This document shows positions 51,120 through 57,966 of a stretch of DNA of 64,000 nt, one piece after another (the stretch's first letter is position 1; every line of letters begins with the position of its first letter). The stretch comes from CBDUZS01 sp965371785. Its GTDB lineage: Bacteria > Fermentibacterota > Fermentibacteria > Fermentibacterales > JCC-6. The stretch covers positions 1 to 64,000 of the forward strand of contig CBDUZS010000002.1 in NCBI GenBank assembly GCA_965371785.1. The letters run 5' to 3'. A program made the position numbers and the translations under genes. Below the pieces are notes generated by a model. It made no database searches and was not told the DNA's origin. It saw nothing but the letters and a program-made list of their open reading frames with translations.

Positions 51120-53301
51120 GGGCTCAAAGAAAACAAATACTGCATACGTAACCTTCATCTTCCTTATCGTGTGCGCCGCATTCTTCTTCAGAAGCTGGTT
51201 CGCCTCTGATATCCTTCCTCCACCCGGGCGAATGCAGGGAGAAACAACCCAGGCATACCGGTATTCACGCATGATCTCGGAAGGTGAACCCGTTCCATCC
51301 ACGGATATCATGGTGATGCATCCGGAAGGCATGAACACGGGCGAGAACTCAATTTTCGAAGAGTACATCGCCGGGGGGATTCACGCCCTCATCGGTGGAG
51401 ATTTCAACACTTTCATGAGGTTCTTCAGCATCTTCTTTCCGCTGCTCGCCATTCCAGGGCTCATCCTGTGGATGCAAAGGGGCGGGATTCCCATGCGAAG
51501 CGCTCTTCTGGGGGGAGCTGCTTACGGGATTCTCCTGCCGGCACTCCTTCGTACGAGAGGGGAGTCTCTTTACAGGGAAACGGTTGCCCTCCCTCTTCTC
51601 GTCTGGATGGGATGGGCGGTGGAGTCTGCGCTGGCCACGGGAAAAAAGGCTCATGCTGTCACATCCGCTCTGCTTCTTTTCGCAGCACTTGCAGCCTGGA
51701 AAGTTACCGGGTTCATGTCCGCCTTTCTCTTCTTCTACCTGCTCTACCGCTCCTGCAGGCGAAAGGATGTTTCTCCGTTCCTTGCAGGAATGCTTGCGGC
51801 AACACAGATACTGGCTTCCCTTTTTCTCTCGCACATGAGGCATGATTTCGCGATTTTATCTCCAGCAACGGTGCTGGCGTTCTTCCTGCTGCTCTCGATA
51901 TTCCTCAGGAGGTCGTACATCCCATGGGCAGGCCTGCTTCTGGCACTGGCTGCGGGACTGACAGGTTCCTCGAGCACCGGGCATCTGGGTGCGGTCATCA
52001 CGGCAAAACTGAGGTTCTTCTTCTCTCACCCCTCGGATCCTTCTCTCCTCGATCCAGACGCCAGGCTCTTCTGGGTCTCCGGATACACGAGCCCATCACC
52101 GGGGAATATCATTCTGCTGTTCGGGCTCCCCATTCTCATCGCAGTCTCCGGTATGCGCAGGTTCGTGAGTGAGCATGGGAGAACACTGCTGCTGTGGTTT
52201 CTCCCCATGGCATTTGCCGGCTACCTCTTCTTCGACAGACTTCACGTCATGCTCGCAGTTGCCCTGATCCCTCCGATTGCACTCGTAATGAAAAGGTACT
52301 GGAAACCTGTTGTTGTTTTACTCCTGCTTGCACTTCAGACGATCTTTGTCATTGCATTGGCGAGGGGCATCGACAGTGCCGGTCTCGAGACCGGCAGCTC
52401 CGGATCTTTGCTTCGTGATGATGAGCTGGACTCGCTTTTCGAATGGATAGACGACTACACGGAGCCCGGTGACGCCTTCCTCAGCTTCTGGCATATCTCC
52501 GGCCTTATATCGGCATACGCGGAACGCCCCGTGGTTACCCATACATTCTTCGAAAACGAGAGCAACAGAAGGACGATCGTAGAATACGCCGAACGAACGT
52601 ATCAACCCGAGGACAGTCTGCTTGTATTCATGCGCATGCATGACGCAGATTACTACGTGTACCAGGCGGATTTCATACTGGACAGGTCATCGGCAGGACT
52701 CCTGTACCTTTCCGGGCTCACGGAAGTCCCCGATAACTGCGTTGCTCTGAGGATGCACTACGCACCGGAAACGCTTGATTCCCTCATGCTCGTATTCCAG
52801 GGGGCCTCGCTTCGGGTCTTCGGCCGCGGCGATGACTCAGCGTACATTCTTCCACAGCCCCTTTTCAAAATCAGGTACTACCCGTTCTTCAGTGATTACG
52901 ATGCTGCAATGTCTGCTCTTCTCTTCCCTGGTGAGACGGCATGGAACCTCGCCTGGGAAGGGCGGGAGACCGCCGAACCTGACATGGTATCCGCAGCCCT
53001 GCTTCTGATTTCAGGCTCGGGAGCCATCCCCGAAGACGCAATCGGTATTCTCCAGGAACTGGTCATGTTCCATCTCCAGAGAGGATACGAAATGGAATAC
53101 CTCGAAGAGGACTTTCTTGTGTATCTTCACTACTACGGGCCGGATCCTGCCATAAGACTGGATCTGGCAAGGCTCCTTGTTTCGGAAGGACTGCTGGAAC
53201 GTGCTGCAGTACAGTACCGAAAGGTGCTCTCTGAGGATCCTTCCGCAGTCCAGGCAGCCATCGAGCTCGAGCAACTTATGGCGGAGGGCATTTCGGAATG
53301 A
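51103..53301 (+). CDS. GT-C-like multi-pass membrane protein with TPR-like C-terminus
   Basis: The 732-residue protein has an N-terminal membrane part (about 14-430, eleven or more helices). The first outer loop (FASDILPPPGRMQGETTQAY... with VMHPEGMNTGE) has acidic residues in the place used by STT3/oligosaccharyltransferase-type GT-C enzymes, so an oligosaccharide or glycosyl transfer role is possible. The soluble C-terminal part (about 440-732) ends in one clear TPR-type helical pair (LLERAAVQYRKVLSEDPSAV). ATG at 51103 lies within the GTPase gene and has no good ribosome site, but is the only start before the first helix. It ends in an ATGA overlap with dapF. Confidence 0.75.
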   Translation: MSARAEGSKKTNTAYVTFIFLIVCAAFFFRSWFASDILPPPGRMQGETTQAYRYSRMISEGEPVPSTDIMVMHPEGMNTGENSIFEEYIAGGIHALIGGDFNTFMRFFSIFFPLLAIPGLILWMQRGGIPMRSALLGGAAYGILLPALLRTRGESLYRETVALPLLVWMGWAVESALATGKKAHAVTSALLLFAALAAWKVTGFMSAFLFFYLLYRSCRRKDVSPFLAGMLAATQILASLFLSHMRHDFAILSPATVLAFFLLLSIFLRRSYIPWAGLLLALAAGLTGSSSTGHLGAVITAKLRFFFSHPSDPSLLDPDARLFWVSGYTSPSPGNIILLFGLPILIAVSGMRRFVSEHGRTLLLWFLPMAFAGYLFFDRLHVMLAVALIPPIALVMKRYWKPVVVLLLLALQTIFVIALARGIDSAGLETGSSGSLLRDDELDSLFEWIDDYTEPGDAFLSFWHISGLISAYAERPVVTHTFFENESNRRTIVEYAERTYQPEDSLLVFMRMHDADYYVYQADFILDRSSAGLLYLSGLTEVPDNCVALRMHYAPETLDSLMLVFQGASLRVFGRGDDSAYILPQPLFKIRYYPFFSDYDAAMSALLFPGETAWNLAWEGRETAEPDMVSAALLLISGSGAIPEDAIGILQELVMFHLQRGYEMEYLEEDFLVYLHYYGPDPAIRLDLARLLVSEGLLERAAVQYRKVLSEDPSAVQAAIELEQLMAEGISE

Positions 53302-54113
53302 TAGAATTCTGGAAGATGAGCGGTGCGGGTAACGATTTCATTTTTCTGAGCAACTTCGACGGAGCTCTCGACGGTGTCCTCACGAAGGAATTCATCAGCT
53401 CCGTGTGCAGAAGAAATGCTTCGGTTGGTGCTGACGGGTTGATAGAGCTATCGAACGATCCGGATACCGCTTTTCGAATGAGGTACTGGAACAGAGACGG
53501 CATCTCCGCCGCCATGTGCGGCAACGGCGGCAGATGCGCGTGCGTTTTTGCCGAGAGGATGGGAATACTCGAGGATGCAGGCCGATTCACTTTCCGCTCG
53601 GATTCAGGAGTTCACACCGGAGAGATTACTTCCGATTCGACTGCCAGGATATGGCTGACGGATCCTGTTACCGTCTTTCTGGGGAAGAACCTTGACTACG
53701 GAGGCAGGTACACGGTTTCTTACGTCGTTGCGGGAGTCCCGCATGCCGTCCTGTTTACCGACGGTCCTGATGACCCTGAATTCGATAGATTCGCAGAGGT
53801 TCTCAGAAGGCACGAAGAGTTTCAGCCGGGAGGGGCAAACGTTGATTTTGCGTTTATCACCGGCCACAATTCCGTAACTCTCCGCACCTTCGAGCTGGGT
53901 GTCGAATCGGAGACTCTCGCCTGCGGCACGGGTGCGGTAGCGGCCGTGTTATGCGCCCGGGAACTCTTTCCCGGCAGGCTTTCCCTGCCGGTCATGGTCA
54001 AAGTCAGAAGCGGCCTTGTGTTGGAAGTCGGTCGGGACGAGAAGGGCTGGTGGCTCATGGGAGAGGCCAGAATTGTTTACCGGGGGTTTCTTGAAGCCAT
54101 CCCCGTTACTTGA
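53298..54113 (+). CDS. dapF: Diaminopimelate epimerase
   Basis: The 271-residue enzyme interconverts LL- and meso-diaminopimelate for lysine and peptidoglycan. Both catalytic cysteines are present: Cys74 in AAMCGNGGRC and Cys209 in LACGTGAVA. The N-terminal MSGAGNDFI and NASVGADGLI motifs are standard. It starts in an ATGA overlap with the preceding membrane protein and its stop overlaps a TTG that opens the frame running through the tRNA gene. Length typical. Confidence 0.96.
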   Translation: MIEFWKMSGAGNDFIFLSNFDGALDGVLTKEFISSVCRRNASVGADGLIELSNDPDTAFRMRYWNRDGISAAMCGNGGRCACVFAERMGILEDAGRFTFRSDSGVHTGEITSDSTARIWLTDPVTVFLGKNLDYGGRYTVSYVVAGVPHAVLFTDGPDDPEFDRFAEVLRRHEEFQPGGANVDFAFITGHNSVTLRTFELGVESETLACGTGAVAAVLCARELFPGRLSLPVMVKVRSGLVLEVGRDEKGWWLMGEARIVYRGFLEAIPVT

Positions 54114-54862
54114 CAGGGAAGCGAGGACATACCATCTACACGCGATTGACCGGAGCGGGCATAACTCAGCCGGCAGAGTGTCAGCTTCCCAAGCTGAATG
54201 TCGCGGGTTCGATTCCCGTTGCCCGCTCCATTCTTTTCCTGTTCCTGCTGCTTACCACTCCTCTGCTTGCTGATACCGGGGGAGGCAGTTCAGACGCATG
54301 GGCTATCCGCTCGGGTTATGCGCCATCTTCTTCAGCCGATGCGGTCTTATGGAGGCTGCACCTCTACTGTCTTCTCGATGAAGGACTCGAAGAGGAACCC
54401 GATCTCGACCTGATGATAAGAAATTTGAAAGCCGGGGACGTCTACGCCCTGATCACGGTAGTGAGCGAACTGGTCAGGAAGGGACGGCTCTCGGACGCAC
54501 GGGCATTCATGGAGGGCAGGGGAGTGCTCATCCCGGCCACGAGAAGGGATCTGGCCATCGCACTCGCATGGTACGGCAGGTTCGAGATTCTCGATGCCCT
54601 GGAATACCGCTCGGATCCTCCGCCTGACCTCGAGGGCGATACCTACGAAGCACAGATATCCGCCCTGATGGTCATGGGCTGGATGGAAACATCGCCTGAC
54701 GGCTTGTTCCATGGTGATAACCTTGCAGGAGTGAGAGATATAGAACTTGCCGCGTCCGGATTACTGGGGTTGCCGGTCGAATGGAGCTGGGACTGGATCG
54801 CGATCAGCGAACTCGATCGCCTCTTCACCTCCGGTTCGATAGAGAGAGACACCGTCAGGTGA
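54110..54862 (+). CDS. Secreted helical-repeat protein whose frame passes through the tRNA-Gly gene
   Basis: The frame encodes 250 residues, but its first 40 codons include the whole tRNA gene. From codon 41 a strong signal-peptide core follows (ILFLFLLLTTPLLA), then an alpha-helical protein of about 195 residues (DAVLWRLHLYCLLDEGLEEE, VYALITVVSELVRKGRLSDA). Possible starts: TTG 54110, overlapping the dapF stop (TTGA) but without a ribosome site; ATT at 54230, on the last tRNA base; or CTG at 54239. No ATG, GTG or TTG follows until about 54412, which would cut away the signal peptide. The protein 55467-56153 resembles it. It ends in a GTGA overlap with the next gene. The exact start is undecided. 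Confidence 0.6.
   Translation: MTGKRGHTIYTRLTGAGITQPAECQLPKLNVAGSIPVARSILFLFLLLTTPLLADTGGGSSDAWAIRSGYAPSSSADAVLWRLHLYCLLDEGLEEEPDLDLMIRNLKAGDVYALITVVSELVRKGRLSDARAFMEGRGVLIPATRRDLAIALAWYGRFEILDALEYRSDPPPDLEGDTYEAQISALMVMGWMETSPDGLFHGDNLAGVRDIELAASGLLGLPVEWSWDWIAISELDRLFTSGSIERDTVR
54155..54230 (+). tRNA. tRNA-Gly (anticodon CCC)
   Basis: A complete cloverleaf is visible: acceptor GCGGGCA/TGCCCGC, a D-arm ACTC/GAGT, anticodon stem TCAGC/GCTGA with loop TTCCCAA (CCC at 54188-54190), a five-base variable loop and a T-arm GCGGG-TTCGATT-CCCGT. CCA is encoded (54228-54230). It sits 41 bases after dapF and its last base is inside the frame of the next gene. Confidence 0.95.
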
Positions 54863-55470
54863 TCGTGAGGAATAACGGTGCGATGAGCCTGCTTCGCAGA
54901 GCAGAGGAATTGAGGGAACGCGTTCCCCTTGCCCCGGCTCTCGTGACATGGGTACGTCTTCTCATCCTTCCGGTTGCAGCCATTCTCGCTTCCGCGGGGA
55001 GGGAGCCCATCCTTGTTTTCTGGCTCGTGTTTGCTGCTTCACTGTCAGATTACTTCGATGGATGGCTTGCCAGAAGGCTGAAGAAAGTATCGTACGGGGG
55101 CAAGATTCTCGACTTCATTGCCGACAAGTTCTTCCTCAGCGTGATGTTCCTCGTTCTCGGCAGAACCGGTGCGATAGACACCACAGCCTCCGCCATCCTT
55201 GCCGCATACCACCTTCTGATAATGCTGGTAACCGCCGTTATATCATGGAGCGTGTCCAAGCCGGTGGTCGCAATACCGACCGGGGAGAGAGTGGTTCTTA
55301 TATTCAGCTACATGCTGGTCGTGGTTTCCGCGGGAAAACTCGCATTTCCAGGGAAGGGCATCTTTCATACACTGGGCAGTGTCGGTTCCATCCTTGCCGT
55401 ATGCTCGGTTTTCTTCGGCATTATCAGTTACCTCAGGGTAACGAGAAGACTGCTTGTGAGGTTCAAATGA
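54859..55470 (+). CDS. CDP-alcohol phosphatidyltransferase (PgsA-like)
   Basis: The 203-residue membrane enzyme has the complete signature D-x2-D-G-x2-A-R-x8-G-x3-D-x3-D (Asp64, Asp67, Gly68, Ala71, Arg72, Gly81, Asp85, Asp89) in SDYFDGWLAR, and about five or six hydrophobic helices. It is probably phosphatidylglycerophosphate synthase, joining CDP-diacylglycerol and glycerol-3-phosphate; other alcohol acceptors are possible. The GTG overlaps the previous stop as GTGA; ATG at 54883 is an alternative. Its stop overlaps the next gene (ATGA). Confidence 0.87.
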   Translation: MIVRNNGAMSLLRRAEELRERVPLAPALVTWVRLLILPVAAILASAGREPILVFWLVFAASLSDYFDGWLARRLKKVSYGGKILDFIADKFFLSVMFLVLGRTGAIDTTASAILAAYHLLIMLVTAVISWSVSKPVVAIPTGERVVLIFSYMLVVVSAGKLAFPGKGIFHTLGSVGSILAVCSVFFGIISYLRVTRRLLVRFK

Positions 55471-56153
55471 TACTTTGCGTCCTGTACTCACTGTTGCTGG
55501 CTTTCATCTCATTGTCACCGGGTGAGCTCGAGATCGCTGGAAACCTGCCCGAAGCAGGGCTTGCATGGCAGGAGGATGGCTCTCTCGACGGACAGTCCCG
55601 TGTGCTCTGCAGGCTTCTCGAAGAAGCCCTTTACGCCGGACACGGCAACAGGGCAATGATACTGATGGGCGATCTGCAGCACTTCGGAGCAGAGGACGAT
55701 CTGATCGATTTCTGGTACGCGAGGCTTGCCTGGATCTGTGGTCTAGAGAACATGGCGGCGGAACGGCTGGAATCCTTTGCCGGTGACGACTGGCTCGGGT
55801 ACAGGGCTCGTGGAATGGCTCACATAATGCGAAGGCATCCCGAAGAAGCAATCCCCGAGCTCGAACTCTCCATTGCACGTGCCGGGAGCATACGTCGGAG
55901 ATTCTATTCGGTCATCGATCTATGCTGGGCCAACCTGGCAGCGGGAAACACTTTCGAATCGATACGGATTGCCACCTTCCTGGTCGACAGTTTTCCCTGT
56001 GAGGGACTGCCCCGAATCATACTCGCGGTCTGTTACCAGGAATCGGGACGTTACGCGTCTGCAATGATGATGCTGCAGAACACTGCCAGTAATTCGAATT
56101 TTGGAGCCGGCCCCCGGAGCATGGCAGCCGATCTCCTGAGAGATTACGAGTGA
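55467..56153 (+). CDS. Secreted TPR-like helical protein
   Basis: The 228-residue protein has a signal peptide without basic residues (ILCVLYSLLLAFISLS) and then repeating helix pairs (VLCRLLEEALYAGHGNRAMI; ARLAWICGLENMAAERLESF; AIPELELSIARAGSIRRR), a TPR/SEL1-like superhelix. Its layout (signal, then similar helical units with a conserved Leu-Leu-Glu-Glu start) matches the product of the tRNA-overlapping gene, so the two may be paralogs flanking pgsA. The ATG overlaps the upstream stop (ATGA) and the stop overlaps the next start (GTGA). Function unknown; probably a periplasmic scaffold. Confidence 0.75.
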   Translation: MILCVLYSLLLAFISLSPGELEIAGNLPEAGLAWQEDGSLDGQSRVLCRLLEEALYAGHGNRAMILMGDLQHFGAEDDLIDFWYARLAWICGLENMAAERLESFAGDDWLGYRARGMAHIMRRHPEEAIPELELSIARAGSIRRRFYSVIDLCWANLAAGNTFESIRIATFLVDSFPCEGLPRIILAVCYQESGRYASAMMMLQNTASNSNFGAGPRSMAADLLRDYE

Positions 56154-57061
56154 AAAGCAGGCTGATCTCGAGAATCCTTCGTAAGTCAAGATCGCGGAAA
56201 GCCCTGATTGACAGAGAGATGCTCCACTTCCCCGATGTTCTCGATTCACCGCTGAAGGTAGCAGTATTCTCAGCACGGAACAGAGAGGATGTCTGGGCGG
56301 CTCTGTTTCTGATGCACACACTCCAGAAGAACTTCCCCGAAGCAGCGCATTCCCTCATCTGCCGTGAAAGGGATGGCGAGCTCGCGGACATGCTCGGCTG
56401 GCTTCCGGATTTGATTTTCTACGGTGATTCACCCATTGCGGCCACACCCGAGATAAGGGAGAAACTCGGGAAAGAGGCCGTGTTGTTCTATCCCTATGCC
56501 ACAATGAACGAGGAAGATGCCGGATTCATCATGGATACGGGTGTCGGAGTGTGTGTCTCCACCGCAAACGATCCTGTTGTGAACCTGTCGGTCCGTATCG
56601 AATGCTCGCGCCAGCCGGAAGCTCTGTACTCGATGTGTGATATTCTTCGATTGAAACCGGACAGGGGCTGGACGCCCTCGATTCCATCGACGTATACCGA
56701 ACGAGCAAGCGCCATTCTCGCACCCGTCTCAGGAAGAGCGCTGCCCTACATCGTGGCCACGACCGCGGCCGCTAACATCATGGAGAAAAACAGATGCGAG
56801 ATTCCCGTCAGGATGATCGTTGTCGAGGGCAAGCGCAAAGAGATAGCCGATATCACGAGAGGGATCATGGCTGCAGTGGTCGGGGGAGCTTCTGCAGTAG
56901 TGACAACCGACGAATGGCTCTGGCTGAAGGCACAGGCTCTCGAGGTTCCCACCGTGGGTCTCGATCGTCGCGGCATCTTCCCCGACTGGGGAACGGAACC
57001 GGCTTCCACCGAAGGAGAATTCCTTCTGCAATGGGCTGATCTGCTCCGCAGAGGATGGTAA
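56150..57061 (+). CDS. GT9-fold protein with degenerate active site
   Basis: The 303-residue protein looks like a GT-B family 9 heptosyltransferase whose motifs have drifted. The region VVTTDEWLWLKAQALEVPTVGLD (about 250-270) lines up with the GT9 segment that normally reads N/S-D-S/T-G-P-x-H-L-A-x-A-L-G-V-P-T-V: the Gly, Pro and His are lost. The N-terminal VAVFSARNREDVWAALFLM also replaces the usual R-x-x-x-x-G-D-x-x. It is directly followed by a normal GT9 gene (TAATG), which hints at a regulatory or scaffold partner derived by duplication. GTG start in a GTGA overlap. Unknown function. Confidence 0.65.
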   Translation: MKSRLISRILRKSRSRKALIDREMLHFPDVLDSPLKVAVFSARNREDVWAALFLMHTLQKNFPEAAHSLICRERDGELADMLGWLPDLIFYGDSPIAATPEIREKLGKEAVLFYPYATMNEEDAGFIMDTGVGVCVSTANDPVVNLSVRIECSRQPEALYSMCDILRLKPDRGWTPSIPSTYTERASAILAPVSGRALPYIVATTAAANIMEKNRCEIPVRMIVVEGKRKEIADITRGIMAAVVGGASAVVTTDEWLWLKAQALEVPTVGLDRRGIFPDWGTEPASTEGEFLLQWADLLRRGW

Positions 57062-57966
57062 TGAGCCTCCTGGTCAGGGTGCCCAACTGGCTCGGTGATC
57101 TGGTTATGAGCTCTGATTGTCTCAACGGACTTCGCTCCGCGTATCCCGACCTCTCATTCTGGAGCCATGCAAGGGTTTCAGGGCTTCTTCCGGTCTTCTT
57201 TCCCGGGGTAAAGGTGCTTGGGCTCGAAGAGAGACCGGAAGGCTTCGAGACAGCTCTGCTCCTGACGGGGTCCTTCAGTTCAGCGCTCAAAGCCTGGAAG
57301 GCCAGGATACCGTCAAGGGTAGGATACAGGGGAGAGGGCAGGAGTCTTCTCCTCACGAGCACCATGGGAATGAACAGGAAACGGGATCACCACCATTCGC
57401 TCGATTACGAAATACTCGCGAAGAAGCTGCTCCATACGGAACCCGTAAAAACTGACCTGTCGCACATTGCTCCCGAGGGAAGAGCGCACTGCGCACTGTT
57501 TCCCGGAGCGTATTACGGATCCGCGAAGAGATGGGGGGGGTTCGGGGAGCTGGCTTCCGAACTGGCCATCAGGACGGGCTTACCGGTTGTTTTCTACGGC
57601 AGCCAGTCTGAGAAGGCAATGCTCATCGAGCAGGCAGGCTCCATACGGGGAGCGGAAATCGAGACAGGCTTGCCCTATGGGTCCCTATGCAGAAAGCTGT
57701 GCTCAGCAGTAATTTCGGTAGGAAACGATTCCGGGGGAGTTCATCTGACGGCATCGCTGGGCGTTCCGACGGTTACGATATTCGGTTCCACATCCCCTCT
57801 CTGGACTGCACCAAGGGGGCAGAACACTGAAATCGTTTACCTCGACAGGTTCTGTTCCCCATGTTTCAGACAACGGTGTCCCGGGGGAGAGCAACCTCCC
57901 TGTCTTCAGGACATCAGCCTTGATACCGTACTGAACGCCTGCACTGAACTCATGGGGAAAGCATGA
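57061..57966 (+). CDS. Heptosyltransferase (GT9, WaaF-like)
   Basis: The 301-residue GT-B enzyme has LLVRVPNWLGDLVMS at the N-terminus, FPGAYYGSAKRWGGFGELA (the WaaF P-G-A-x-x-G-x-x-K-R-W signature), ISVGNDSGGVHLTASLGVPTVTIFG and the terminal cysteine cluster CSPCFRQRCPGG typical of heptosyltransferase II. ATG at 57061 overlaps the previous stop (TAATG) and follows AGAGG by 6 bases, better than ATG 57055. The frame contains G8 at 57533-57540, in the segment encoding R-W-G-G. It ends in an ATGA overlap with polA. Likely role: adding heptose to lipid-A-linked core. Confidence 0.9.
   Translation: MSLLVRVPNWLGDLVMSSDCLNGLRSAYPDLSFWSHARVSGLLPVFFPGVKVLGLEERPEGFETALLLTGSFSSALKAWKARIPSRVGYRGEGRSLLLTSTMGMNRKRDHHHSLDYEILAKKLLHTEPVKTDLSHIAPEGRAHCALFPGAYYGSAKRWGGFGELASELAIRTGLPVVFYGSQSEKAMLIEQAGSIRGAEIETGLPYGSLCRKLCSAVISVGNDSGGVHLTASLGVPTVTIFGSTSPLWTAPRGQNTEIVYLDRFCSPCFRQRCPGGEQPPCLQDISLDTVLNACTELMGKA
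57533..57540 (+). repeat. G8 homopolymer inside the WaaF-like gene
   Basis: Eight G bases cover the Trp-Gly-Gly codons of the conserved K-R-W-G-G site. A one-base slip would end the product before its second domain. Candidate phase-switch site, unproven. Confidence 0.9.
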
